Part shown: positions 36,581 through 49,429 of the stretch, piece after piece
How the letters are laid out: the number at the start of each line of letters is the position of its first letter
Position numbering within the stretch: the first letter of the stretch is position 1
Assembly: GCA_900491605.1 (NCBI GenBank)
Contig: UESW01004008.1
Span: 982,637-1,046,636 of the forward strand
Length of the DNA: 64,000 nucleotides
Origin: Calamus simplicifolius
Lineage: Eukaryota > Streptophyta > Magnoliopsida > Arecales > Arecaceae
Direction: 5' to 3'
Translations under genes and position numbers: made by a program
Notes under the pieces: model-generated
What the model saw: only the letters and a program-made list of their open reading frames with translations
The model's database searches: none
What the model was told of the DNA's origin: nothing

Positions 36581-38985
36581 CTTCCACCGGTACCCTTCAA
36601 ATAAGGTAAGTGAGAATTGTGCTATTCCATGGGGTCCCTAGGAATAAAAAAACGAGAATACGGTGGTTTGACGAGAATAGGAATTTTTGAGGGGCCCGCT
36701 TACTTTTTCTAGTCTGTTTGGAGGAATAGAGTGGAATAAGTTTCTATTCCAGATAGGAATAGGGCATCCAAATACTGTCATCATGAATTGTTAAAAGATC
36801 ACTCTTTTTAACTGGAGCATCTATTAATTATAAAATGAGGATGTGCAACAAAAAAATATATGTTAATACTCCTCAATTCATATAGAAATAGTTCCTCAAC
36901 TTTGGATATATAATGATATATGTAATGGTTTATGACATGATATAAAACGATCATACCATTATCTTTATTTTTTAAGTATTTTTGAGAGAACAAAATGAAA
37001 ATGCTATGATGCACAAACAACTGCTCAATTCAAATGGAAATAGTTGTTAAACTTTAGAAGAATAGAGGTAGAGGTAAACCAAAACTAATATGGATAGAAA
37101 TAATTAAAAAAGATATAACTATTTATAATTTAAATGATGATTTAATCCTGTATAGAATAGAGTGGAGGAAACAAATTCATGTAGCTGACCCCATGTAGTT
37201 GCGAAAAGGCTTAGATAAGTTGAGTTGAGTTGTATCCTCATTTCATAATATTTGGTTGGCTAAGGTTTTGTTAAGTATCATTTTAACCAAATTCATAGTG
37301 AAATTTATATCTAATACTTGTATGAACTAAATAAAGTTGAGGATTATTCATTACCAATTCAAGATGATTTGAAGGACGTTTAGTTTGCACATGCAATCAA
37401 CCCAAATTAAACCCAATGTGAATGAGGTTAATCTTAAAATTTTAAATTGAAGTTATAATTGAATAGATGTTGCCCAATCTATTAAGATATTTAGTTGAGG
37501 GAGGAATTGAGTTTTGGCTAATCTAAAATCAATTGCTCTATTACGTATATTAAAGCAAGAAAGATGAAACTCGTGGTCTATAAAGTAAAGGTAAAAATGG
37601 ATTGAATAATATTAATATAATCTTTTTCCATATTTTGATTTATCTAATATAACTATGAATTTTGTCACCCAATTAAAATATACATGTATAATTATATCAA
37701 TGAAAAATGAATATGAAAATGGATGCATGATATCTTACTTATATCCGAATATCTTATTATGTATGTAATGCTATTTAGTCTCAATAGATCTGATAAACTC
37801 AAAAACTATACAAGTGACGATCTTAGCATAGCTTTAATTTTTATTTTTATTCCATATAATCATATCTTTGATTCAAGGAATTGCATCCTCAATAGTTAGT
37901 TCTATTAATTTTTAAGCACTCTAAAAAATTACCAAATTTTTCTAAATAAAGTTAAGTGATTAAGTAGATATAATTTTATGTTTGTTATTTTCTCATACCA
38001 TTATATGCTAACTCTAAAAAATAGAAGGCTTATATAACTATTTTGAGTTAGTAAAATACAAAATGTGATAATAATCTATTATAAAGTTTAACTAATTAAT
38101 TTATTTTCATATTTATATTCTTATTGTCAATATCTAATTGTTGATTGAATCTTTTGAAAGAGATATACGCATAAATTTAGCATTAGATTGATATTTAGAT
38201 TTGTATTCATATCCATCAAATGAAAATGGATATCTAAAGCTTCAAGCATATTTTTAGCAATGGAGGGAATTGGAATATATTAGATGAGATTTTTATGAGG
38301 ACAAAGGGCTTAGTCATTGAGCTCGAGGTTTAAGTAAGCCGATTTTATTTTAAATTATACTGGCCAAAACGTTATTTGAGGGTTTATTTATCCGTCGTCC
38401 TTCTTTTTTTCTTTTGTTCTTTTTATCCTTATACATATGCAACTTTTTAGTTAACCTCCTTAATAAATGATTGATATTTTTGCACCGCTTTATCAAAAAA
38501 AAAAATATATCAATATCTTATGCATATGGTCCTCTTTTAATCCTACTGACATATCTTAAATAATAAACCAAAGTGCCTTAAAACAATGGATTATAACCAC
38601 AGTTTTCTTTGACCTATCGTACAACCGCCCTAAGTTTAAACCATCATATTATAGTGGTATTCAACAACAAATTTGCTTTTGGATGGATATTTGTCAATAA
38701 TGTGTCCAAGAGTGGTTTTTCTAAACTTTTCATTCATACTAAAAATAATTTTCAAGATCTCTATAAATAGAACGATAGGCGTTTCTGTTGTCAGAAAAAA
38801 AGAGTATCAGTGATGGTATGCCTCTCAATCTTGCTAGAGATTTTACATAGATTTTGCATTTTAGCTATGCACTAATTTTGAAACAATATTTCTTTTTATT
38901 TAAAAAAATATTTCTTACATATAATTTAATTTTTTTAGTGATCCCATTCTATCTATATTTTATGCAAATTTTTACCTTTATTTTG
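36490..38985. repeat. Beta block, copy 2
   Basis: This is collinear with 18292-20789 at high visible similarity. Its part from 37685 leftward reappears inverted in unit 3 beginning at 59994. No conserved frame is seen; the short frame near 36808-37020 and its mirror at 60659-60850 are just the two copies of one chance frame. Confidence 0.8.
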
Positions 38986-39769
38986 CTATTTTTCTCAATT
39001 TATTCTTTAATTTGTTAGCTTCCAATTGTCAAATATGTAATTATTTAGCTATCAAGGTAGAATGATATAAAATTTTATAAAGGTAGAATCTCTACCATTT
39101 TTATCAGTGCATAGAATTTTTCATGATCATTTCTTTCAAATTTAGAAAATCTTGATATTTCTTCATTGTCAAAGCATGCATTCAATTTTTTAATAAAAAA
39201 CTTTCAAATGTCTTGTTTGTTTGTGAATTTGATGCATGCCCTAATTTTAGAGATTATATATATGTAATTGAGAGATGGATTCAACAAGATAAGGATTTAT
39301 CTCCTTTCTCTTTTTCTTGTGATATCATTATATTTCTTTGTCTTAAATAATGTGTTTCATAATTTTAAATTTTATAATAGAATAGATCAAGAAATTAGGA
39401 TTCAATTTTTTAACAAATATTTGATTAGTTTTGCTAATTTAAAATGAAGCTAATATAAAATTTGGTTTCGAGAGTTATATAGCCTCATAATCTTGTCATA
39501 AATTTCTACATCCCTATAAGGATTCACATTCAATATTATTTTAAACCATATCTAATTAAGCTTTGATCTTATATATGATGATGTTTTATTCTTAAGATCG
39601 GTGCTCACCTTTTTTAGAACACATACCACCATCTCATTTGATGGGTTTTCTCTCTATGCTACTATCTTTTGTTATAACTTATAACCAATTTCCAGCTATG
39701 TTGTAAGTGAAGCTTATTAGATCTATTCTTCAACAGAAAGGGTGCCTGAAGCTTTAATGTATCATCAAA

Positions 39770-40249
39770 ATGAATTCCTTTGAATTATTTTAGCACATCA
39801 GGACGCTACGAACTCGCCTCAATTATCAAAGAAGCTTGCTTGCAAACATGGAGGGAATGGAAGACCTCAACCAACGTTTGCTTCATGATTCTGAGCAGAT
39901 GCTGGGTTATCTTAACATCGTTGAAGCAGCGACTATCATCAATGGCTCGAACAGGCTTCATAGTTTGTCTTTGGAATTTTACCTGAGGTATGGTAGTCTC
40001 ATGCGGTGCATAGAAAATGTTCAAATCCTTGCAACGGAGCTGATGCTCTTGAGAGAAGGGCGGATGGGTGAGGCTCCCATAATGCAAGCCGATGTGATGG
40101 CTCAAGCATTTTGTAGGGCCTGTGGAGAAAGGTTGAGAGAGGGAATGGTGGTAGGAGTTTTGAGATGCTCCCATAGATTCCATCGCAGATGCATTGTTGG
40201 CAGATTTGCCATGTAGAGGAGGTGTCCAACCTATGGGCATCAGATCTAA
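39770..40249 (+). pseudogene. RING-H2 pseudogene, copy 4
   Basis: The N-terminus starts MNSFELF, then hits TAG near 39791 (GAATTATTTTAGCAC, against GAATTTTTTCAGCAC in copies 1 and 5). The frame is open again from codons of HIRTLRTRLNYQ through a nearly complete RING with CRACGERL and RCSHRFHRRC. TAG at 40214-40216 then cuts off the tail. In the readable tail the last zinc-ligand Cys is Tyr (RRCPTYGHQ). The two end lesions would prevent a working E3. Confidence 0.78.
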
Positions 40250-40869
40250 TTTGGATGATGTCTGTGTGTCTCTAGTATGATGTCCCTTTTTTTCCGCTGT
40301 TGTTGTTGTTGTTGTCTCTCTTGTATTTGGAACCTATCTGAAATAACTTTTGGAAGCTCATATGGCAGCTTCTAATCTTTTGCTTTATTAGCTGAAGGCT
40401 TTTCTTCTTTCACTCTTTGAAAGGTGTTGTGTCTTTCAGCTTATATGCTTAATTATGTAAGGTGAATTAAATATTATTGTGCTAAGGTTGTGTCTGGCTT
40501 GATTTAGTATGAAAAAACTTAGGTAGTGTTTGATTCCAAAAATACTATCTCTGGATAAATATACGGGATAGTGTTTGTTCTGGGGATATCCTTAGGGATA
40601 TTCCCTGATTATCCCATAGAAGGTATCAAACGCAAAATGAAAATTTATTGAGATAACTTTTTGTTTTCCCTTCTTATTGTATTTGATTGGAGGGATAAAG
40701 AGAGTATATCCCCAAAAAAAATTTCTAAACCCCAAACTACCCCCTACAAACTTCTGTTGAGAAAGGGAGAGAGAGAGAGGACTCCCGTGTCTAGATTACG
40801 AAACAAACTGAAAAAGCCCGTGTCTAGATTACGAACCAAACTGAAAAAGCTTCTCCAATCGAATGGTTC

Positions 40870-41520
40870 TCCTTCGACATCGAATGGTTCTCCTTCGACA
40901 TCCGGCCCTTCTTCTTCTCCTCCTTGTTCTAGAACAAGCCGAATGGAGGGCCGGAGTCATTCTCGTCCCTGTCGTGTAACTGACTACCGATCCTTCCCTT
41001 CTCCTTCTCTTTCTTATCCTCAAACTGGGCAAACTCGGAGCAGCTCCACTGGCATGGCAGGAGTGGCCGAGGCGGGTCTATCACCGGCCTTATGCTCAAT
41101 GAGGTCGATGAGGCAATCGTTGCCGAGTTGGTTGGTGAGGGTGTCTGGCTTCCAGGAGGAGGGCCAGAGGGCGGGGGCGAAGGGATGGAGTTTGACAAAA
41201 TTCGTCGAAGTCTTATTCTCACTGATCCCTTCGCATCCAAATTTCATCCAATCCCATTTCCATCTCTGTTTTCCTCCATGGGATCCCTCTGCAAAGCCTC
41301 CAGCGAGGCGTCGGTGTAGTGTATCCTCTGCCTCTTCAAGCTGAGCTCCTTGTCCGCCGATGCCATGTCATCCGAGCTGGCATTGAACTTGAACTTCTAG
41401 ATCTCCATCCTCCATTGCCTTGCAGTAGGGGAGCTTAGCTCACAGGCAGTGTCGGTCATTGCCTCCGTCTCGCAGAAAATCTTTGCCATCTCCGAAGTGG
41501 CGCCATTTGCTGACTCTTGT
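40870..41520 (-). pseudogene. Protein-like minus-strand fragment, unit 3 copy
   Basis: This has the same order of pieces as in units 1 and 2, with the shared TAG after RMEI. The block KELSLKRQRIHYTDASLEAL is open here, and a frame offset follows near 41250. A 20-odd-bp local duplication (about 40860-40900, GAATGGTTCTCCTTCGACATC twice) is private to this copy. Confidence 0.3.
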
Positions 41521-42019
41521 TCATTACCGGTGTGATCTCAAGAACTTTATTGAAAGAAGTATATGTCATGAGTAATGTAAGCCTATTATTCTCTGTAAGA
41601 ATAAAATAAAACATGGAATTTATTTCCTATGTCAAGAGGCTACAGCTGAATCTATTTCATGGTGTCACTCACTTGATTGCAACATGGAATAAAATTTGTG
41701 ATGGGAATTACGTGTATTTTATATGAATCAAATTCATATATCACGCAGCAAAAGATAAAAATAATATAAATTTAATTCCCAAAGCCCAAGATCCTTCGGG
41801 AACAAATTTAGTTAACAAGAAATAACACATGATTTAATAATAGATCATACCTATGTTCTTTATTGGGGATGAAGCCTGATGAAGCCGGTAAACGATTTAC
41901 CACTAGCCGTCCATGTATCCGATGTCTAACGATGATCCACACGAAGATCTCTGGATGATGTTCTTTTGGGATTGGATGATAACCTTCTTGCGAGGGGTGC
42001 TAGCGCCTCTTTTCTATTC

Positions 42020-42215
42020 AATTGATTTTCCAAATCAAGAGAGATAACAATTCCTTGATCAAGATCAAATCTTAATCAATCAAGAGAGATAATATTTCTT
42101 GATCAAGATCAAATCTTGATCTATCAAAGAAAATAATTTTTCGATCAAGATCAAATCTTGATCAATCAAGAAAAGAAAGATTTCTTGATCAAGATCAAAT
42201 CTTGATCAACCAAGA
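42020..42215. repeat. ~45-bp palindrome-bearing tandem repeat in the outer LTR
   Basis: About four units each contain GATCAAGATCAAATCTTGATC, in which GATCAAGAT and ATCTTGATC pair around a 3-base loop, plus an AATCAAGARAGA spacer. Confidence 0.75.
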
Positions 42216-43329
42216 AGAGAGAGAAAGCCTTCCTTCAACAACCCAGAAAGAGGGACGTGAGAGAGAGAGAGAGAGAGGAGCTTTCAACCCTTCAAGAGAG
42301 AGAAAAATATGCTAGAGAGAGAAAGAAAATTTTACAGAGAGAAAGTGGGTGTTAGACATCCAAAAGAGAGAAAAGGGAGGAGTTAGGCATGTCTCTCGAA
42401 GGGGGTATGTCTCTCCTTTTTATAAGGTTGTGTGGTTTCATAAAAAAAGGGGGATTTTGTTTCAACCACCTAACCATTCAACCATATCAAGTTAATAACA
42501 AATTATCCTAACAAATTTAGGATATTTGTTATCATAATAATGTTAGGATTACAACCACCAAATCACATCCCTAAAAAATAGGAAATTGGTTATCCCATGA
42601 AACCAACGTCGCAACCTTGCATTTGGCTTCATGATGACACCACAAATTATGGGATTCCCTCCTCCATGATGTGGAGATGGGTCATATCCATCACATGGGC
42701 ATGGATCCATCCTCCATGTGGCACGATCTCAGCCCTCGGCTCAATTGGGTTTCCACGAATCAAATTATGCCATCATATGAACCTAATTAAATACCATTTA
42801 TTAATCTTAATTAATCTAAGCCATCCATCATATGGATTGAGCCTAATTAATGGATTTCATATGTACATCACATGTACAAAAGGTCTCTTTCTTGAACACA
42901 AAATTCTTTTCTGTATGATGAATCCTATTCATCAATTTTATGTTCTCTCATTAATTAAGATTGAGTCAAACACAATCCTAATTAATTGGTCATATAATTT
43001 GAATTAAGTCCAATTAAATTCCTATTTTAACTTCATCCAAAATCTTCTTAATGCATGTGACCCATTAGGTCCCTTGACATGTTGGTAATAATCATGTCTG
43101 TTGGCCCCTAGATTGATTTTGATGATTACAAAACAATTAAGATTAAGTTTATTATGGAAATTAAGATTAATGCAGGGATGTACAAGTGTCGTACATGTGA
43201 GCCTTATCAAGCAAAATTTTATTTGTTACATGGTAACTTATTTTCTCTTATCCTTCCTTTTTAGCTACCTGGACTTACATATTAGCTAACTATTTTACCT
43301 ATATTTGTGTTGGCCGAATGGTTGGAGAA

Positions 43330-44190
43330 AACGGCTAGCTTGGGAGCTAGCTTATTTCCTTCCTTAGCTAACTTCCTCCTCTTGCTAGCTAGCTTTTTCT
43401 TTGCACTGTTAGCCTGGCCGAACCATGCTAAAAATAAGTTAGCTTGTGAGCTAGCTTCCTCCCTCTACGAGTTAGCTGGATCTCTTTGGAAGCTAACTAT
43501 TTTCTCTTGCAACAGGCTGGCCGAATGTTTCTTGGAACAAGTTAGCTATCTAGCTAACTTCCTCCCTCTCTTAGTTAGCTTGTTAGCCTTAGTAGCTAAC
43601 TGTTTCTTGCAAATTTTCTTCTTGGCTGAATTGTCTTCAAATTAAGCTAGCTGGAGAGCTAGCTTCTCCTTTGGGCGGCACCATGAAATTCAAATCAAGT
43701 TAGCTGGGAAGCTAACTCCTTTTTCTCTTGGGCGTGTGAATGATGGATTCAGTTAGCTAGGAAGCTAGCTACTTTTTATCATGATGCTTTTAACTTTTCA
43801 TCTAGTTAGCTGGAGAGCTAACTATTCTATTTTTTTATCTCACCCAGCCGCATGAATTTAAATTCAGTTAGCTGAATAGCTAACTACTTTTTCTCTTGAT
43901 GCATGAAACTTTTCATCTAGTTAGCTGAAGAGCTAACTACTTTAACAAATTCTCATCCTGGTCGTATGGTTTCACTGTTTGAGTTAGCTGGAGAGCTAAC
44001 TACCTTTTTCCTGGCCTCATGCACTTTTAAAATAGTTAACTAGAAAGCTAACTATTTTTATCTGTGGCAGAATTTTTCATCTCCAAGCCGTGCACTTGTC
44101 AAAACAAGTTAGCTATAGAGCTAACTATTTTTTCTTGGACGCTAATCCTAGCCGTGTGCATGAAGGGAAGAGTTAGCTTGAGAGCTAACT
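43330..44190 (+). promoter_or_regulatory. Array of AGTTAGCT/AGCTAACT hairpins in the solo LTR U3
   Basis: About 16 copies of AGTTAGCT-(2 to 5 bases)-AGCTAACT or close variants occur every 45-65 bp, separated by unlike spacers. Since the spacers diverge while the palindrome is kept, these look like selected sites rather than a plain satellite. The region lies upstream of the probable TATA motif. Confidence 0.7.
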
Positions 44191-44930
44191 ACTTTTTTCT
44201 TTCTCATAGCTGATTTCTTCCTCTTGCTGTGGAGCTTTGCTAGATAGCTAGCTGGATTTGTATGCTTAGCTAGCTGGATTTGTATGCTTAGCTAGCTTGG
44301 AGCCCTTTTCTTTCTTCTCCATGAGCCGGACGTCTTCAAAGAAGCTAGCTGGAAAATTAATTCCAGCCAACCACCACTCTGCACTCTTACATGCTCTCTC
44401 TCTCTCTCTTTAATTATATTTCCATTTTTATGATTACTGACTTTTGATCTTTTGGTGTTTGACAGAGATCTTTCCTCATCAAAGGATTAAATGCAATCAA
44501 TGCTTAGGGAAATAAACTCAAACGGTTACATTTTTCTCCCATTTTAATTTCCTCTTATTACCAATGTGTCTAACGGACATTTTTTTTTTGGTTTAAATAG
44601 CTGAGATCATAGGAACACAATGACGAATCTGAAAAAGAAAAAGGAGAGAAAAAATCAAGAAAGAGAGTGTTCATTGCATATTTTTTGGAGTGTTGGAAAG
44701 CAAGTTCTTGTGCATTGAAGTTGACAAATCTCAATCACTGCTCAAGTCTTCCAGATCCGTTAAAGCATTCAAAGCTTCAGCTATCTCGGAGATCTAGCCC
44801 TAAATCATTGCTGAAGATTTGCTTCAAATTTATAAAGTATTCTTTGAATATTTGCTCAAGTTAGGAGCTATCTGTTATCTATTCTGAAATTTCTTGTAAT
44901 AGGGTTAAGGATAACCCTAGATTGTTGATT

Positions 44931-45131
44931 GGCTTTCTTGTGCTGTTAAACAAGAGATCTAGCCAGGTAAAGCTAGGGTTTGGCTTCCTTGTGCCGTTAA
45001 ACAAGAGATCTAGTCGGGTAAGGCTAGGGTTTGGCTTTATTGTGCCGTTAAACAAGAGGACTAGCCAGGTAAGGCTAGGGGTTTGGCTGCCTTGTGCCGT
45101 GAAATAAGAGGACTAGTTGGGAAGGCTAGGG
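44931..45131 (+). repeat. 51-bp tandem repeat x4 near the LTR 3' half
   Basis: Four consecutive units begin GGCTTTCTTGTGCTGTTAAA or variants and end AAGCTAGGGTTT. Being downstream of the TATA motif, they would lie in the transcript leader of the parent element. Confidence 0.8.
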
Positions 45132-46418
45132 GTTGTAATCGTTGTGATATGATTAGTGAAATTCCCAAAGGGTTTTTGGGAAGTGAACGTAGGAGCCAAG
45201 TTTGGCACCGAACCACTTTAAACCCTCTTGTGTTTGTGATTGCTTATTCCATGTGATTTTGTTTCGTGCACTCCACTACACCGCTGCGAACTAATTTTTA
45301 ACTAATGATTAAGCATATATCTATATTAGTAATTAATTTTAAATACTCAATTCACCCCCCTCTTGAGTTGCTACATCTGGGCAACAATGTCCCTAATATT
45401 GAACCTAACGATGACTTGGTCAACACTTTGTCCAAGTTAATTCTTTAATCAAATCAACTCCTTGATTAAGTAAAAGAATCCATGATTATAAATCATGAGC
45501 GGCCTCTAGCAAAGCATCATGACCACCCAAGTGTTAAGAGTTTTGTTGACGTGGTCATCAACACCTGTCCATGAACGGTTAACGTACGATTCAATTCCTT
45601 TGTCACATATCCCAAATCAATCAGTGGTATGGAATGTGTCAACCATATAATTGATCTTTATTTACTTGATCTCAAAAAAATTGACTCATATGAATTATAA
45701 CTTCGAAACCATTTTGAATTCCAACTCAATCTTGCAAAGATTTAATAGTCAATTTAATCCATCAAGTGGCCATGGGATATAACCCTTTCTATCAAGGGAG
45801 ACGAATCCTATCTTAATCAAACACCACCTTCATGTGCTTCATGTCATACCCAATCGATACCATATTTGCCACCCGTGGCTAGAGCGACATTTGCATATCG
45901 TCAAAGCATGATATTCCACACATGAGGTGCAATGAAGATCTCAAGTCAAAGGATCACTCGCGCCACTGTCATCAGAGATCAACCATCGACACTATATAGA
46001 ATATTCATATGGGATCTCTGTGTGGGTTACAATAACAAACATCCACACACCTTATCCAAGTATCTTCATACTTCAGCTTGCAAGATCAGCTGCTCACCAC
46101 AAGGGTGAAGATATGCAATGTGTGCTAGTCTCATTGACGTTCGATAGTGTCCAATCCTGTCTACGCATCGACTAGAAACATTTAAAGAATCGAACCATAA
46201 TGTGCAATTTTGGATCTCACAATTTGTAATCTCTATTACAAATTTCATATGCACAGTTCGCATTCTTTTGGACTTTATCTCACAGGTTAAATATATCTAA
46301 TATATATACATTATACCCGGATAGATAAAGAAACCGATAAATTTGATTTGCATTCATAAAAAATGTATACAAACTAGCATCTAATCCGATTAGATTTAGG
46401 GCACACACTAACAATTTG

Positions 46419-48194
46419 AAAGAAGGCCAACACTAGATTGGATCATGTGATATGTAACACCATTACACCAAAGAATAAAATAAAACAAAAGATAACAACA
46501 GTCTAAGATGGCACATCAGTTTGCTTTCATTCATTTGTAGGTATCATGCTCGCCTGTAAATCTTCATCATTCAAGATGAGCTAATAAAAATAAGAGATGG
46601 TGGTGTCCTCAATATCATCAGACAAGTGCTTAATAGTTTCAAGAGACTACATTGTGTTATATTTCATTATTGTGATTATCAATAGATTTAATGGCACATC
46701 AGTTTGCTTTCAGAAGTTGCTTGTGAGTGATTGGATTGTTTTAAGTGGTAAATTGGTATTGCGCTGAACTTATTTGTAGCCAAAGGTTACAAAGAAGAGA
46801 GTAGCTTATTTGGAAATGTGTGGAATATATCAAACAAGCTGTGTAGGGGTAAGCTCACAAATTATTTATGGCTATATGATTGGTAGACCCTGGATCTCCT
46901 ACATTTTATTCAAGGTTCTCTTCCTACATCTGTCACTCTTTTAATGCCACCTTGAATATGATTTTAAAATATGGATGTTGGATTTCGAACAAAGATCTTA
47001 CGTTTGAGTTCTATTTCATGAGAAGTATACCCAGTGCTAGATTCACAGTTCAGCAAAGATTGGCATGCCTTGCTGTTACTTTGGTTGGCTGGCAATGAAA
47101 CTCTGTTTCTAGGTAAAGTACTATGGAGGACAATAGTGGAAATAAATCTTTCTTCCATTTAAATCCAATTCCCAAGCATCAAAACAATCGTAGACAAAAA
47201 CAACGGATATCAACAGTTAAAAAATGAAATCCAGAACCCAGAAGGATATCTGCTAAGGTAGTAGAATCCAAATCAATTCAGTTAAAAAAACTCAGAGATC
47301 AAAGATTCAGAGACCAAGAACTACCCAAAAATTAGCAAATAAAATGTTATTGAGGAAAGTTACAGATGTAGCTATAATTATATGTTGCTAAAAATTAGCA
47401 AAGAGCTTGTTTAGGGATAATTGTTGGTGCCAGCTGCCGACAATAATTACATATGTTTGCTAAAAACTATGGGTGTCTCAATAGTCAATCCAAACATGAC
47501 TTAAAAAAAAGAATAATTTGATAATTGATACTTTATTATATTGGACTATAAGGTTTTATAAAATGCTCCAAGCCCAATTAATCTCGTTAATGGGCCGAAA
47601 CTATGTGGCCCAAAAATTCGAATGAAATTTACTGGATAGCAAGTAAACTTAAGTTATAAGCACATAACACATTCCTTTTCCATCCAATATGGGACTAAAT
47701 GTGGGTGATCATAATCTTTCCACCTTATAATGCTAGTCAGAATTTATCCCGAGTCGGATCATTGGTCCCATGAATAGTAGCCCTTTTCTCATGCTAGCCT
47801 AATTAACCTCGTTAACGAACCAAAACCATATGGCTCAAAAATTTGAATGAAAGTTAATGGATAGCAAGTGGGCTTGAGTTATAAGCATATAACACATTCC
47901 TTTCACATCCAATGTAGGACTAAATATGGGTTATCATATGTTTACTCTATGTTGACCAACTATATAACACCCGATTTATTATACTAACTCTCTTTTATTT
48001 CTAGATCTTTTCGTACCTCAATAACTTTTTTCGTGCCGGCTCTCTTCCTTCTCTTAACCATTAGCCTTTTCCCTAAAATTCCTAATCTGACCCAAGTGCT
48101 CTGAACCCAAGTGCTGATATCTTAGTTTAAAAACAGCCTTTTCCACTTTGAAGGTGCTCATCCTCTCTGCTACTTCTCCCAACTTTAAATACCT
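46419..48194. other. AT-rich paralogous spacer, no gene seen
   Basis: This is collinear with 1235-2933 and 24670-26426. It includes the paired direct repeats. No gene is supported. Confidence 0.6.
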
Positions 48195-48374
48195 AGAAAA
48201 AGTCTTGTTGCATCGAGGCGGTGCACGGTGCAATGTGCTGCACCACCTCTGATGATTGGCGCATGCTGCATGCATGCACACATGCCAAAGGCAAAAGTAT
48301 CCTTTTCTGTTTTGGCATGCACACGTGCATGCAACGCGCACCAATTATCGGGTGCGGTGCAGCAAGACTTTCCC
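48195..48374. mobile_element. Foldback MITE F1, unit 3
   Basis: The element is 180 bp, AGAAAAAGTCTTGTTGCA to TGCAGCAAGACTTTCCC. The right flank aaataccct (48375-48383) is intact and the left flank is aaatacct (48187-48194), having lost one C. The arms pair through most of their length around a loop near 48290-48312. Confidence 0.8.
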
Positions 48375-49211
48375 AAATACCCTAACCAATTCAATTGAAA
48401 ATATTAATCTAGTGGAGCAAAAAAAGGCAAAGTGAAATTAGAGCTTGAGAGGGCCCTCTACCTTCAAAGTTTGGACTTCTTTCCAATCGGAAGAGTTTAT
48501 TTAGCGTGAAAGAGGATAAATTTTCATAATTAACTTTTATTTTGGGGAATTAAAGATTAACATCCCTTTCATTGCTAACTTTTATTCCTAAAATAAAGAA
48601 TAAATGTAATTTCTAAAAATAATTTATCATAATCTAAATATAAAAATTTCATACACTGATCTTGTGTATGAGTGTTCATTCCCAATAACCCCTAAATGAG
48701 ATCTTCATGTTATCGATAGGTCACAAGGACTCGTGTCTCTTATTCCCCTCTTCTTTCCCATCTTTATTTTACACCTTTCTTATTTCCTTGCTTCTTGATT
48801 TTCTTTCCTTCTATTCGTTTCCTTGCTCTGCTCGCTAACTCGCTAACTTGTCACTTCTCTTGACTTCATAAATTCATTGACTTGCCAACCTTTATCATTT
48901 GCTTCCCTACTTCATATTTTTCTTATCTTTTAACATTCTTTCTATATTTTACATGATATATTTAATAATTGATATTTATATGTGGTAAATTTTCATCTAT
49001 AAGAACTGATATATGCCTATCTCTTCCTTCTTAATTTAATGTTGTTATGTTAGTGTTTTATGTTAAGAGAATTTTAATATTTTAATCTTCATAATCAGCT
49101 GGCTTGCCAACTGGTTATTCTATCCCACTGCTATGCTACAAATGTGCGGCGATGCATGACAATAATGGAATCTATACATTATGCATGATTCATAGATGTA
49201 TGTTTGAGATA

Positions 49212-49412
49212 AGAAAAGGTCTTATTGCACCGCCCTTCAGTGCAGCAAGCACGTACTGATCGTATAGATTGACCTTCTGCGCATGTTGGCGCACATGTGA
49301 TGGTCCAATGGCCCTTGTCGCATATCGCACGTGCACCAGCATGCACAAACGGCCAAGCCACATGGCTAATGCACACTTGCTGTATTGAAAAGTGGTACAA
49401 TAAGTCTTTTCC
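49212..49412. mobile_element. Foldback MITE F2a, unit 3
   Basis: The ends are AGAAAAGGTCTTATTGCACCG and ATAAGTCTTTTCC. The interior contains GCGCATGTTGGCGCACATGTG. It is collinear with 14177-14376. Confidence 0.6.
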
Positions 49413-49429
49413 TTCCGATAGTGTTACAC

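Larger units (their letters stand above)
22124..40406. repeat. Unit 2 of the tandem segmental array (most complete)
   Basis: This is the only unit with every block: alpha (22124-31179), RING copy 3, gamma (31660-36490), beta (36490-38985) and RING copy 4. Its only clear young insertion is the CACTA element at 23137-24453. It is the best reference for what units 1 and 3 have lost or gained. Confidence 0.85.
43099..45386 (+). mobile_element. Nested Sirevirus-type solo LTR
   Basis: The LTR is 2,288 bp, TGTTGGCCCCTAGATTG to CATCTGGGCAACA, with TSD atgtc at 43094-43098 and 45387-45391. The C-rich CTCAATTCACCCCCCTCTTG end matches the end of the Sirevirus LTR at 4552, so it belongs to the same broad lineage but a different family. 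A likely TATA motif, TTTAAATAG, is near 44593. The open frame at 43307-43645 is a by-product of its repeats, not a gene. Confidence 0.88.
41699..46413 (+). mobile_element. Outer solo LTR, family unassigned
   Basis: It starts TGATGGGAATTACGTG and ends GGGCACACACTAACA. The 5-bp duplication atttg lies at 41694-41698 and 46414-46418. Paralogous empty sites near 1225 and 24660 confirm a clean insertion. Without the nested element it is about 2.42 kb. There is no second LTR, PBS or coding region, so it is most likely the product of LTR-LTR recombination. I cannot choose copia or gypsy from the sequence alone. Confidence 0.8.

Noticed and set aside
43307..43645. A 112-codon Leu/Ala-rich frame resembling a membrane protein
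   Set aside because: It lies entirely in the AGTTAGCT hairpin array of a solo LTR; the hydrophobic residues are a by-product of the repeat.
43330..44190. CRISPR-like repeats with diverged spacers
   Set aside because: Repeats are short palindromes at irregular spacing in a plant LTR; there are no cas genes and the genome is eukaryotic.
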